26,141 bases of DNA from Candidatus Rifleibacteriota bacterium (GTDB lineage Bacteria > Riflebacteria > Ozemobacteria > Ozemobacterales > Ozemobacteraceae). Under the pieces are notes generated by a model. That model did not search any database. It saw only the letters and a program-made list of their open reading frames with translations, and had not been told where the DNA came from. Below are positions 1-8,073 of the stretch, piece by piece (positions within the stretch are counted from its first letter, which is position 1; every line of letters begins with the position of its first letter). The translations under genes were made by a program, and so were the position numbers. The stretch is taken from assembly GCA_029560455.1 (NCBI GenBank), contig JAKQKW010000384.1, positions 1 to 26,141 on the forward strand, given 5' to 3'.

Positions 1-478
1 TAAGTTCTGCATTGAAAAGTTTTTGCCGAAGAACGGCGCTTTCACGTTGGCTCAAAAAATCATTGCTGAGTTTTATGGCCTTTTCGATGTTTCCGGTTTC
101 CCAGTAGCACAGGGCGATAAACTCGTCGAGTTCGGGTCTGGAGCGGGAAAACTGCTTTTTCAGTTCAAGCGCCAGTCGCAGACTGTCGGTTGCGGGTCGC
201 AACGTGAGAATGCGTTGCAGTTCTAAATCTCTTGCGGCGAGGAAATCTGGGCGCGGGGTGAAGCTTACTACTCTTTTACCGCCAAATATCCTTGCGGCAG
301 CTTTGCTTCTTGCGAGTTCGGCTTTTAATGACAAACTGTCGGAAGCTGTTCTCGTCTGCCTGAGATGCCCTAATTCAAGGCTTGAAGTCTTCGGTGGTGC
401 TTGAGAGCTGGCAAAAAGCTCATCTGTTATAAATAACAGATGAATCGAGCAAAAAATCACTGCCAACCGTTTATTCAT
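1..478 (-). CDS. Exported helical-repeat (TPR-like) protein, 3' end outside window
   Basis: The minus-strand frame from ATG at 478 is open to base 1 with no stop (159 codons), so the C-terminus lies outside the window. Residues 1-26 look like a signal peptide: a short basic start (MNKR), a hydrophobic core, and a likely cleavage after ...ELFAS. The rest is Leu/Ala/Arg-rich and helical. The segment near residues 120-150, with ALCYWETGNIEKAIKLS-like spacing, resembles a TPR or SEL1-type helical pair. An AAGG sequence lies about 12 bases upstream of the ATG. A TATAAT hexamer on this strand (533-538) could be the -10 box. The signal-peptide codons contain a perfect 10-bp inverted repeat. Function is unknown; assembly or scaffold roles would be guesses. 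Confidence 0.75.
   Translation of the reverse strand, partial: MNKRLAVIFCSIHLLFITDELFASSQAPPKTSSLELGHLRQTRTASDSLSLKAELARSKAAARIFGGKRVVSFTPRPDFLAARDLELQRILTLRPATDSLRLALELKKQFSRSRPELDEFIALCYWETGNIEKAIKLSNDFLSQRESAVLRQKLFNAEL
421..442. repeat. Perfect inverted repeat, 10-bp arms with 2-bp centre
   Basis: The arms CATCTGTTAT and ATAACAGATG flank a central AA. The repeat lies 36-57 bases inside the 5' end of the minus-strand coding region that begins at 478, within signal-peptide codons. It could be a repressor operator or a start-proximal mRNA hairpin; no evidence separates these. Confidence 0.6.
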
Positions 479-553
479 AGTAGATTCATTCTACCTTATT
501 CTTTTTCATTTTTTGTCTCATCATCGGGGAGCATTATATTTTTTTTATACGGC

Positions 554-582
554 TTCCCTCATGTTTTGCAAATCGTTATAAT
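554..582 (+). promoter_or_regulatory. Possible promoter for the gene at 628
   Basis: A perfect TATAAT lies at 577-582. The hexamer 17 bases upstream (TTCCCT, 554-559) is a poor -35 match. The predicted start near 589 would leave a leader of about 40 bases. A minus-strand TATAAT at 533-538 may serve the divergent gene ending at 478. Confidence 0.4.
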
Positions 583-627
583 TCTAGCAGTTGTTAAAGA
601 TATTACGCAATAGGACTATTGCTGGTC

Positions 628-1191
628 ATGAAAAAAAATAACCGGGCCGGAACTGTTATTCTTTTGCTTCTGATCCTCCTGTCGATTGGTGCTATTATTG
701 CCCAACAGATTGGTCCTTCAGAAGAGATTCTTAATCGTCGTCTGGCTGAAGCTGGCTTAAACACAGACATCAGTCAGATACGTGAAGCTTTCGACCTTAT
801 GAAAATAGCTTCTCATACATGGCAGCCCTGGGAAGAAAATTTCGACCCTGACCATGCCGATGCTCCGGCTTCAATTGCCAAGGTTCTCGAAACTCTTAAA
901 ACCGAAGGGTTTCTTAGAAGCAGCGATATTTACGATTCCACGACAAGAAAGCATCTCTGGGGAACAGGCGCTGGCAAACAGTTCTGGCAGGCTTCGGTCA
1001 ATCTGGCTTCTAACTCAAGCTTTCAGATTTATACCGGCGAAGCCAGAACCTGGGACTGGAGCCAGACTGACACGACTGCCGCCACCGATTCCTTTTTCTT
1101 GAATGAGCAAAGTGTCGATGATTACCCATTTCAGAATAAGCTCGGCGAATCTGCCGGAAAGAGCGGTTTTTCTCTGAAAATCATCAGATAA
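628..1191 (+). CDS. Small N-terminally membrane-anchored protein, possibly pseudopilin-like
   Basis: This is a 187-aa protein. ATG 628 is preferred over the in-frame TTG at 619, because AGGA at 612-615 is correctly spaced only for the ATG. Residues 1-7 are basic and polar (MKKNNRA), and residues 8-26 form one very hydrophobic helix. The remainder is soluble, Trp/Ser/Thr-rich and without cysteines. A short basic leader, one N-terminal helix and an extracytoplasmic domain is the plan of type II/IV pseudopilins, but the canonical G-F-T-L-x-E processing motif is absent, so a plain membrane anchor is equally likely. The gene stands alone between a divergent gene and a convergent operon. I do not recognise a family. 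Confidence 0.75.
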   Translation: MKKNNRAGTVILLLLILLSIGAIIAQQIGPSEEILNRRLAEAGLNTDISQIREAFDLMKIASHTWQPWEENFDPDHADAPASIAKVLETLKTEGFLRSSDIYDSTTRKHLWGTGAGKQFWQASVNLASNSSFQIYTGEARTWDWSQTDTTAATDSFFLNEQSVDDYPFQNKLGESAGKSGFSLKIIR

Positions 1192-1221
1192 TCTGTTCCT
1201 GAACTCATATGTGACTGTGGG

Positions 1222-1893
1222 CTAGCCGAAATTTAAGGTTCTGGTGATCGGTCTTCTGGGTGGCCAGACCGGTGCAGGAATTTTTGAGGGGACGAAAAGC
1301 ATTCTCAGAAGTGATCGGGCCAGCAGTTCTGTCTGTGGACTTTCGCTTTTTCTTGGCCCGGCAATATTGAGAATGCCCGGCTTGGTTTTATGCAGCCAGT
1401 TCAGGGTTTCAGCCACTTCAAACCACTCGGCATCGCTAAGGTCATCGGTATTTTCCTGCCGGTGTGACTCATTCTCAGGCACCTCTATTGCTGGGGAGCT
1501 CAGGGCCTTTAGTTTTGGGGGCCGGTCAAAAAATGCTTCAGAATTAAGAATATGAAACGGTTTGCGCATTTTCTGGCAATATTCGACTGTCAGACGGGTG
1601 CCATTTGACGGCGAACTGTCTGCAATGATCAGCGTGGCGTCAGAATCTCTGACGTTGAGGCGGGTGCGCTGCTGGTAAAGTTCAGAAGAGGCTTCGAGCA
1701 GCGGGTAACAATCGGCAATGGGGCCGTCTTCTGCCCGCCGGCCTGCCGGGCACCAGCCCGAACACGGAATCTTCATGGCCATAGCGAAATCGAGTGCGGT
1801 GCGGTCTACGCCCGTTTGCCCGCCCGAGATAAGCATTTGTATCGAATATTTTTTGCCGGCAGTCATTTTTTGATTATAAATCTTCGAGTTCAT
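1222..1893 (-). CDS. cpYpsA/SLOG-family putative nucleotide-binding protein ('molybdenum carrier' family)
   Basis: This 223-aa protein begins a Rossmann-like core at about residue 20 with ISGGQTGVDRTALDFA. GWCPAGRRAEDG, YPLLE and RT-x-NV-x-DSDATLI follow, then S-x-GTRLT and a KP segment near residues 100-112. This order is diagnostic of the circularly permuted YpsA group of the SLOG superfamily, historically annotated as a putative molybdenum cofactor carrier. The family is expected to bind a nucleotide or small ligand; no reaction is established. Residues from about 130 on are charged, low in conservation and possibly disordered. ATG 1893 overlaps the end of the upstream gene (stop at 1874) by 20 bases, so translation is probably coupled. 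It is the third gene of a three-gene operon. Confidence 0.85.
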   Translation of the reverse strand: MNSKIYNQKMTAGKKYSIQMLISGGQTGVDRTALDFAMAMKIPCSGWCPAGRRAEDGPIADCYPLLEASSELYQQRTRLNVRDSDATLIIADSSPSNGTRLTVEYCQKMRKPFHILNSEAFFDRPPKLKALSSPAIEVPENESHRQENTDDLSDAEWFEVAETLNWLHKTKPGILNIAGPRKSESPQTELLARSLLRMLFVPSKIPAPVWPPRRPITRTLNFG

Positions 1894-2374
1894 GGTTTAA
1901 ACCTTCGATGCCAAACAGCATCTGTTGCTGGTAATAAAACATCTTTTCGGGGGCCCGGTCTTTTTCAAGCGGTGCAAGCGAACCGCGTTCGAAAAGAGAA
2001 TCGAACAGATAAAGTCGCTCGGGGTAAAGACTGGTCATGCGCAACCAGAGATCGCGTCTGACTTCGTAACCGGCGTTTTCAAAGAGATGGCAGAGTAATT
2101 CTGAGTGCCCGCCTGCAACCAGTCGGTCAAGGGTCGCAGGGGCCTGCTCGACGGCAAAAGTTTCGTTCTGGCCGATAAAGCTCAATACCCAGAGATCGCG
2201 GCTGCAAAGCAGTCGACGCTCAGAACGTGAAGCCCCTGGCAAAGCCGGAGTCGCGTCATTCTGATTGCAGATAAAAATTTCTCTGGCTGGCAGTGGAACA
2301 GCACTGAACAACCGGCTGTCAAAAGACGTCGAGGCTATATTCAATCGACATTTATGGCAACAGTTTGCGCTCAT
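1874..2374 (-). CDS. Cys-rich protein of unknown function, paralog of its upstream neighbour
   Basis: This 166-aa protein has an N-terminal Cys cluster (C5, C6, C9) and further cysteines at 36, 57 and 95, with no signal peptide or membrane helix. Residues about 80-150 align without gaps, at an offset of 12, with residues 68-138 of the protein encoded just upstream (start 2861). Shared positions include L82, G88, L93, F98, A101, L109-W110, P118, L121, F128, L133 and P135-L136. The two genes therefore look like a tandem duplication that has diverged strongly. The N-terminal cysteines may bind metal or an Fe-S cluster, as in small CxxC-type Zn/Fe-S proteins, but no known motif fits. The gene follows its paralog after 13 bases and overlaps the cpYpsA gene downstream. 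Confidence 0.75.
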   Translation of the reverse strand: MSANCCHKCRLNIASTSFDSRLFSAVPLPAREIFICNQNDATPALPGASRSERRLLCSRDLWVLSFIGQNETFAVEQAPATLDRLVAGGHSELLCHLFENAGYEVRRDLWLRMTSLYPERLYLFDSLFERGSLAPLEKDRAPEKMFYYQQQMLFGIEGLNHELEDL

Positions 2375-2387
2375 TGAAAAGCTCCTT

Positions 2388-2861
2388 TCAGAGACCGCAG
2401 GTCGCTCTGACCTGTCTGATACTGCAGGGGTTGTGCATGATCGCTTTCAGATATTTTTCACGCTTCGGTTCAAGATCATTGAAAGTATCGAGGGGCCTCA
2501 GGCCGGCTGATGAAAATATCGGGTTGAGAAGCCAGAGACTGCGGGGCTCGTAGACTTCGAGCCAGCGCCAGAGCAGCGGCTGCAGATTTTCCCTGGCGGA
2601 TTGAAATATTGCGAGCACGAGGGCCCGGTCACGCCCGAGAATTGCCGATTTAAGCGAGGCAAAAACCAGCTTTTCGGCCAGTTCGTCGCCGTGATAAAGC
2701 TTTCTGATCACATAGAAATCGAGCAGACATCGGCCCCCCAGTTCGCTGGCGCAGAAACCACTTTTGCACCGTGTTGCAGACTGCCGGCAAACCGGGCGGC
2801 GGCAGCGTTCTTCGGTGTAACCTGTTAACGGGTTGAACGGGCATTCATTACAGCACATCAT
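2388..2861 (-). CDS. Cys-rich protein of unknown function, first gene of the three-gene operon
   Basis: This 157-aa protein carries about ten cysteines in its first 45 residues (C3, C4, C7, C20, C25, C32, C37, C45 and others). They are arranged as spaced pairs, a pattern typical of Zn or Fe-S ligands or of a YkgJ-like cysteine cluster, which I cannot confirm. A helical domain follows and ends in a motif with L97-W98, P106, L109, F116, L121 and P123-L124, shared with the downstream paralog. ATG 2861 is preceded by GGAGG with 7-base spacing; a second ATG at 2858 is also possible. It is the first gene of the operon and is divergent from the gene at 3077. The cytoplasmic location is inferred from the lack of a signal peptide. 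Confidence 0.78.
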   Translation of the reverse strand: MMCCNECPFNPLTGYTEERCRRPVCRQSATRCKSGFCASELGGRCLLDFYVIRKLYHGDELAEKLVFASLKSAILGRDRALVLAIFQSARENLQPLLWRWLEVYEPRSLWLLNPIFSSAGLRPLDTFNDLEPKREKYLKAIMHNPCSIRQVRATCGL

Positions 2862-2949
2862 AAATTCGCCTCCGTTTTTGTTTTCACAGGTAAATCAACT
2901 GAAAAACAAAAAAGGGAAAAAATATTTTAAAATTCTGCAAAAAACCTTC

Positions 2950-2978
2950 TGGAACACTGCAAACTCTTCTGCTATGCT
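2950..2978 (+). promoter_or_regulatory. Extended -10 promoter for the 3077-6190 operon
   Basis: TATGCT at 2973-2978 is preceded by TG plus one base (extended -10), with a weak TGGAAC -35 seventeen bases upstream. Transcription would begin near 2985, giving a leader of about 92 bases. The hairpin GACGGG/CCCGTC (2983-3000) would sit at the very 5' end of the mRNA. Confidence 0.5.
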
Positions 2979-3076
2979 CGAAGACGGGTGGTTTCCCGTC
3001 ACATTAAAATTAGTGATTTTATCCGCCGGCGATGGTCGATTCAAACCTGCGGCAACGGCAGTATGAGAGGCAAAAT

Positions 3077-4174
3077 ATGCAAAATACGAGTGTTGAAGAG
3101 GCACTTCAGAAATTTATGGCGCAACCTGGCCCCGAGACTGCTTTTGGCCTGATCGTCAGCTGTCGCGGCTACCTGAACAACATTGCTGCCAGCTGGCGCG
3201 AGCTGAGCCTTTCGCGCGAAGAGAAGATCAGAGAGCTGGCCAGTGAAATGCTGCTGGTTCTTCTCGAAGATTTTAATGTCGGTCGAGCGCTGCATTCACG
3301 CTCGGTTCTGGCGTTCGTTCACCAGAAACTCAAGCGCTTGACCCGGCCATATCACGCGCGCGCGACCGCCTTCGGGCTGGCCGGCGATCTGCCTGAGGTC
3401 GGCCGCACCGGTTTTACACCACTTCGACTTGCTTTTGCCGACGAAATCTTTGCAACGGTGCGCAATTTTCTTGCGGATTACCCTGATGCAAATACGGCTC
3501 AGCTCGCTTTTCTGTTTGTGCATGTATTTCCTGAGGTTCCGTGGGCCAGCCGGCTGCTGGCCGATTATGAAGGAACAGAGCCTGACCGGCGTCTCGAAGC
3601 TGATAAAAAGAGAATGGCCAGTTTTAACCAGAACCTGCGCATCAGATTTCGCGACCTGAAAAATGGCGACTGGCGCGATGTCAGCGAATGGTCTGGCGGC
3701 GAGAGAAGTCATCTGGCATGGCGTATAATCAGTATTTCCCCGGCTGAAATAGGGCCTGAAGCCGAGGCCGAACTGCAATGTCTCGATGTCTGGCGCGAAA
3801 GTATCGATCGTCGTCAGCCGCAATCACAGCAAAATCTGCTGGCGGCCATGCAGGTCTTTTCGTCTTTGCGCCGCCAGATATCAGCTGCCGCTGATTTTGA
3901 GCCACAAATGCTGGCGGCTGAGGAAGCTGCTCCCTGGGGCGACACCCCAGACCTGCTTCTTCAGCTGATCGGCCGTCCGCGCGAAATCGTTGGTGTGGCT
4001 GCAGAAACTGAAGAGTGGCCTGATTTTGATACGGCTGCCAGGCGGGTGGTTGAGGTTGAAGACCCTGTTTTTAACCGTCTTGCCGAAGAAATAAGCAGCT
4101 GGTTTACTGAAATTTACAGTGCGAAGAGCAAAAATTCGGGGCAAAACCCTGACAAAGTGGTAAAATACAGCTGA
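3077..4174 (+). CDS. Conserved-looking protein of unknown function, co-transcribed with an RNB nuclease
   Basis: The protein is 365 aa from ATG 3077. This start is chosen because AGAGG (3066-3070) is ideally spaced for it; the in-frame ATG at 3032 has no such site. It is predominantly helical and charged, with no signal peptide or membrane segment. Several short stretches (KIRELASEMLLVLLEDF near 50-65, and NTAQLAFLF through RFRDLKNGDW near 140-200) faintly recall sigma-70-like helical regions, but I cannot assign the family. The C-terminal third is acidic and low in complexity. The RNB nuclease gene starts 21 bases after its stop, so the two are almost certainly one transcript and may act together in RNA metabolism; that functional link is inference only. 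Confidence 0.75.
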   Translation: MQNTSVEEALQKFMAQPGPETAFGLIVSCRGYLNNIAASWRELSLSREEKIRELASEMLLVLLEDFNVGRALHSRSVLAFVHQKLKRLTRPYHARATAFGLAGDLPEVGRTGFTPLRLAFADEIFATVRNFLADYPDANTAQLAFLFVHVFPEVPWASRLLADYEGTEPDRRLEADKKRMASFNQNLRIRFRDLKNGDWRDVSEWSGGERSHLAWRIISISPAEIGPEAEAELQCLDVWRESIDRRQPQSQQNLLAAMQVFSSLRRQISAAADFEPQMLAAEEAAPWGDTPDLLLQLIGRPREIVGVAAETEEWPDFDTAARRVVEVEDPVFNRLAEEISSWFTEIYSAKSKNSGQNPDKVVKYS

Positions 4175-4195
4175 TCAGCAAATCTGGAGAAGACA

Positions 4196-6190
4196 ATGAA
4201 TTTAGCGACCGGTTGTATCGTCGAATTTTCAGCAAAAGGGAGCCGGCCGGAAACCGGGGTAATATTGAGCGCAGCCGGTGGCAGCGTCAGACTTCTGCTG
4301 TTGAACGGCAAAGAAACAAGTATTCCCGATAAAAAAGTTCTGCATGTAACCTCGCGCGCCGTTACCGGGGTTGCAGACCGCGAGGCCTGCCGACAGAACC
4401 TTATTAAAGCCGATCAGCGGCGCAACGAGACTGAAGCCGGCATCGATCTTGCCGAACTGCACAGCCTGCTGGTCGAAGAAATTCGCCCCTACAGTCTCAA
4501 AGAACTCGCGGGCTTTCTATTCGCTCCTGATGACGACGATGCGGCCGCGGCCCTGCTGCGACGCCTGAGCGAAGACCGTATTTATTTTAAAAGCAAGGTC
4601 GACACCTGGCACCCGTTGTCGCCGGATGAGCTTAAAACAGCCCTGGAACAGCAGAATCGAAAAGAGCAGGTCGAGCGCGAAGAGGCGGTACTGGTCGAGC
4701 ACCTTAAAAAACTCGGTGACAGAACCTCGGCTGGCGATTTTCCGGTCGAGCATATCAATGATCTTAAAAATCTGGTTGCCTGTGGCGAAGAGGCGAAAAT
4801 CTCGAAGCGACTGGCTGCTGCACTGGATAAAGCAGGTCTCAGCGACCCGCGCCGCCTTTTTCAGGCACTGGTGGCGGCCGGAATTCTGGATGCTGACGAA
4901 AACCTGGCGATAATCAGATACCGTCTGCCGGTTGAATTTTCGGCCGATCTGATTGCTGAGGCCGCTAATCTTTGCCAGGTTGATATAAGATCGCTCAAGC
5001 GTTCTGATCTGACCGGTCTGAAAACCTGGGCAATCGATACGCCGGGCTCAAAAGACCGTGATGATGCCTTCTCATTTGTCAGGCACGCAGATGGTGGCTG
5101 CAGTCTCTGGGTGCATGTCGCCGACCCGGCTGAACTCATTCTGCCAGGCTCGCCCCTCGACAAAGAGGCGGCGCGGCGCGGCAGCTCTGTATATATGCCC
5201 GACAAGCGTATTCACATGCTGCCGACCGGGATTTCTGAAAACTTTCTCAGCCTTTCTGAAGGTAACGAAAGGCTGGCGCTCACCTTTAAACTTGATTTTT
5301 CGGCGGCCGGCAATCTCGACCACCTGCAGATCAGCGAGTCGTTGATCAGAATCGAAAGGGCCATCGACTATGATGCTGCAGACCAGCTTCTTGCTTCTGA
5401 TCCCTGGCTTACAGAGGCAGTGAAGTTTGCCGAAATGCTTAAAAAGCAGCGCGAAGCCAATGGCGCGATGATGTTTCCTCGTCAGCCTGAGCTGAGCGTT
5501 AAGGTTGTCGATGGCGAAATCGTCATCGAAAGGCGTAATCGTGATGACCTGACTCAGGGCATGATTGCCGAGTTTATGATCTGGGCCAACCATGCCGCTG
5601 CCGAGTGGTGCCGTAAACACACGGTTCCGTGTCTCTACCGCGTTCAAGAGGGTGAACCGGTTGACATGCCGCCAGTCGAAGAATTTAACCCGGTCGCTTT
5701 CTTTTCTGTTTTGAGAACCCTGCGCAAAACCGTTGTTAACAGTGTGCCTGGTCGACACAGTTCACTGGGGCTGACTTCTTACACTCAGATTACTTCGCCG
5801 CTGCGGCGCTATTCTGACCTGCTGTTGCACCGCCAGATCAAGGCCGCCATCAACGGCCGGCCACCGGTCTACAGCCAGAGTGAACTCGACCAGGTTATGA
5901 TGATTGCCGATACGGCCGTCATTCGCGCCGATGAGATCATGCGCGACCGCGAGCGCTATTTTCTGCTCAAATATCTCAAACAGCAGCAGAAATCGGCCGA
6001 GTTGCTTTATGACGGCGTTGTGGTCGACACCAGCATGACCGAAGTCACATTTTATGTCGATTTTCTCTGCTCTTTCAGGCATTGCCGCCGCCCGAATTTC
6101 GATGTGACGCCCGGGCAGAAGGTCATTGTGAAAGTTAATCAGATAGACCTTTTCGACGGCATAATCAGGTTCGATCTCAGACAGCCTTAA
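4196..6190 (+). CDS. RNB-domain 3'-5' exoribonuclease (RNase II/R family)
   Basis: This 664-aa enzyme is predicted to degrade RNA 3' to 5', releasing 5'-nucleotides. Residues 1-55 form a small beta-barrel-like module resembling that of cyanobacterial/plastid RNB proteins. A helical/winged-helix region spans about 80-250. The RNB catalytic domain spans about 270-590. The metal ligands are visible at D281, D287, D289 and D290 (IDTPGSKDRDDA), with the same spacing as E. coli RNase II D201/D207/D209/D210. The conserved YTQITSPLRRYSDLLLHR block is at about 529-546. A short C-terminal S1-like OB fold (about 605-664) closes the protein. It lacks the Lys-rich tail of RNase R. GGAGAAG precedes ATG 4196. 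Its TAA shares four bases with the stop of the convergent P-type ATPase gene (6187-6190). Confidence 0.93.
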   Translation: MNLATGCIVEFSAKGSRPETGVILSAAGGSVRLLLLNGKETSIPDKKVLHVTSRAVTGVADREACRQNLIKADQRRNETEAGIDLAELHSLLVEEIRPYSLKELAGFLFAPDDDDAAAALLRRLSEDRIYFKSKVDTWHPLSPDELKTALEQQNRKEQVEREEAVLVEHLKKLGDRTSAGDFPVEHINDLKNLVACGEEAKISKRLAAALDKAGLSDPRRLFQALVAAGILDADENLAIIRYRLPVEFSADLIAEAANLCQVDIRSLKRSDLTGLKTWAIDTPGSKDRDDAFSFVRHADGGCSLWVHVADPAELILPGSPLDKEAARRGSSVYMPDKRIHMLPTGISENFLSLSEGNERLALTFKLDFSAAGNLDHLQISESLIRIERAIDYDAADQLLASDPWLTEAVKFAEMLKKQREANGAMMFPRQPELSVKVVDGEIVIERRNRDDLTQGMIAEFMIWANHAAAEWCRKHTVPCLYRVQEGEPVDMPPVEEFNPVAFFSVLRTLRKTVVNSVPGRHSSLGLTSYTQITSPLRRYSDLLLHRQIKAAINGRPPVYSQSELDQVMMIADTAVIRADEIMRDRERYFLLKYLKQQQKSAELLYDGVVVDTSMTEVTFYVDFLCSFRHCRRPNFDVTPGQKVIVKVNQIDLFDGIIRFDLRQP

Positions 6191-8073
6191 TTTTCTTTTA
6201 GCATTCTGGCGCTGTTGAGAACGACAAATACCGGCCCGAGGTTATGGGCAATCGCTCCGATAACCGGGCTGATCAGCCCGATCGAAGCGAGAACCATCAT
6301 CATCAGACTGAAGCCGGTGCCAATGAGAATGTTCTGGTTGATAATGCCGCGTGTTTTCTCAGAGAGGGTGAACATGCGCGCCAGGTTCAGCAGATTGTCG
6401 GTATTGAGGGTAATGTCAGAATTTTGAATCGCAATATCTGCGCCACCACGGGCCATCGCAATGCCAACGTCGCTGGCCTTGAGCGCCAAAGCATCGTTGA
6501 TACCGTCGCCGACGAACATTACCCTCTCACCGGCCGCCTTGCGGCTGTTGACGTAGTTGAGTTTATCCTGCGGCAGGCACTCGCAGATAGTTTCGTCGAC
6601 ACCGAGAGCTTTGCCGATGGCATTGCCGATCTGACTTCGGTCGCCGGTCAGCAGAATGACGTTTTTGACGCCAAGACTGCGCAGCTGGTCGATTGCCTGC
6701 CGCATTTCGGGTCGTGGCCGGTCAGAAAAAATCACTTCACCAAAAAAAGCTTTTTCAGAGGCCACCCAGACTGATATGCCATTTTCGCCGACCAGATCTG
6801 GCGGCGCGGCTATACCGGCTTCTTCTGCTATCCAGGCGGGTTTGCCGAGATAGAACTTTTTGCCGTCGATTTCGGCGAGTACGCCGCGGCCATGCAGTTC
6901 TTTCTGAACTGTCGGTATCGGAAACTTGATGCCGTTCGCATGGGCATAAGCGATCAGGGCGGCAGAAACCGGGTGAATCGAGCCACTGGCGCACATGGCC
7001 GCGTATTTCAGCATTTCCTGGTTATCGCTGCCGGGCAAGGCCACTACTTTTTCGACTTCAAGTTTGCCGAGAGTTACGGTGCCGGTCTTGTCGAAAATCA
7101 CGCTGTCAACTTCGGCCAGAAGCTCAAGAAAAGCGGTGTTCTTGATCATGATGCCGTGCCGGGCGGCACTTACCAGCGCTGCAATCATCGCGCTCGGGCT
7201 GGCAAGTATCAGAGCACAGGGGCAGCTGATCACCAGAATGGCCACCGCCCGGCTGATATCACCAGTCAAAAAGAGCGTTAGAGCTGCAACCATAATGACA
7301 AACGGGAAATAAAGCCCGAGATACTTTTCGATAATTTTGACAATCGGGGCTTTTGAAGCTTCGGCTTCTTTAAGCAGATGCAGAATCTTGTTAAACAATG
7401 TGTCTGAGGCAGCTTTGGTAACTTTTATGCAGATTTTGCCGCTCAGATTGATGGTGCCGGCGAACACCCCGACACCGGCAAAGGCTTCTACAGGCACCGA
7501 TTCACCGGTTATCGGGGCCTGATTGATCATGGTTTCGCCTTCGCTGATTACGCCATCAGCAGCGATGGTTTCGCCAGGGTAACAGACGATCAGATCATCG
7601 GGTTTGAGTTCGCCCGGTTCAACCAGAGTTTCGCGACCGTCAGCCATCAGCCGCGCCTGGCGCGAATGCAGGCGCCGCATCGACTCGATCGCTTCTTCGA
7701 TGCCCATGATGCTCTTTTCTTCGAGCAGGTGACCGAAAACCATAATGATCGGAATAATCGTTGCGACCGCGAATTCACCTTCGCTCATAGCCGCAAGAAT
7801 CGCCAGACTCACCAGCTGCTCTGTCATGAAGCATGGTTCACGGGTGAAAAGGCCTTTGAGGCCGTTGATGAAGACCGGCAGGGAAACGGCCAGCGCGGCA
7901 ACGGCCACGATCAGCTGAGCCGTCTGCTTCTGCTCAGGCAGCAGCATTTCAAGCACGATGCCGGTTATCAGAAAGACTGCCGCAAAGATCGAGTTGGCAA
8001 GTTTAAGCTTGAGAATGCTGTTCAGACCAACTGAGTGCTGGCCTTGTACGGTGGCTTGCCGGTCGTTTGTCAT
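6187..8073 (-). CDS. P1B-type heavy-metal-translocating P-type ATPase
   Basis: This 628-aa inner-membrane pump has the actuator motif TGES (189-192), the metal-site CPC in SCPCAL (283-288), phosphorylation motif DKTGT (328-332, D328), an HP motif (H367-P368), TGD (near 486-488) and GDGIND (522-527). Membrane helices cluster at about 28-70, 86-118, 250-295 and 575-625. There is no N-terminal HMA domain or CxxC metal-binding domain, so it is a minimal P1B pump. The substrate is unresolved: the last helix reads AHNLGPVFVVLNSARM rather than the DxG of ZntA-type Zn/Cd exporters, and the CopA Asn-Tyr pattern is also absent. ATG 8073 directly abuts the TAA of the HflK-like gene (TAAATG), so its translation is coupled to the SPFH genes. 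Confidence 0.95.
   Translation of the reverse strand: MTNDRQATVQGQHSVGLNSILKLKLANSIFAAVFLITGIVLEMLLPEQKQTAQLIVAVAALAVSLPVFINGLKGLFTREPCFMTEQLVSLAILAAMSEGEFAVATIIPIIMVFGHLLEEKSIMGIEEAIESMRRLHSRQARLMADGRETLVEPGELKPDDLIVCYPGETIAADGVISEGETMINQAPITGESVPVEAFAGVGVFAGTINLSGKICIKVTKAASDTLFNKILHLLKEAEASKAPIVKIIEKYLGLYFPFVIMVAALTLFLTGDISRAVAILVISCPCALILASPSAMIAALVSAARHGIMIKNTAFLELLAEVDSVIFDKTGTVTLGKLEVEKVVALPGSDNQEMLKYAAMCASGSIHPVSAALIAYAHANGIKFPIPTVQKELHGRGVLAEIDGKKFYLGKPAWIAEEAGIAAPPDLVGENGISVWVASEKAFFGEVIFSDRPRPEMRQAIDQLRSLGVKNVILLTGDRSQIGNAIGKALGVDETICECLPQDKLNYVNSRKAAGERVMFVGDGINDALALKASDVGIAMARGGADIAIQNSDITLNTDNLLNLARMFTLSEKTRGIINQNILIGTGFSLMMMVLASIGLISPVIGAIAHNLGPVFVVLNSARMLKEN

Noticed and set aside
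3025..3060. tRNA-like fragment (GGTCGATTCAAACC) before the gene at 3077
   Set aside because: It resembles a T arm only loosely and no acceptor, D or anticodon stem can be built around it.
3032..3076. Upstream ATG 3032 for the unknown gene at 3077
   Set aside because: No ribosome-binding site precedes it, while AGAGG is ideally placed for ATG 3077. The extension falls in the structured leader.
5072..5758. A 228-codon open frame on the minus strand inside the RNB nuclease gene
   Set aside because: It is fully antisense to strongly supported RNB catalytic-domain sequence, has no recognisable domain, and similar antisense frames occur opposite most genes here because of codon bias.
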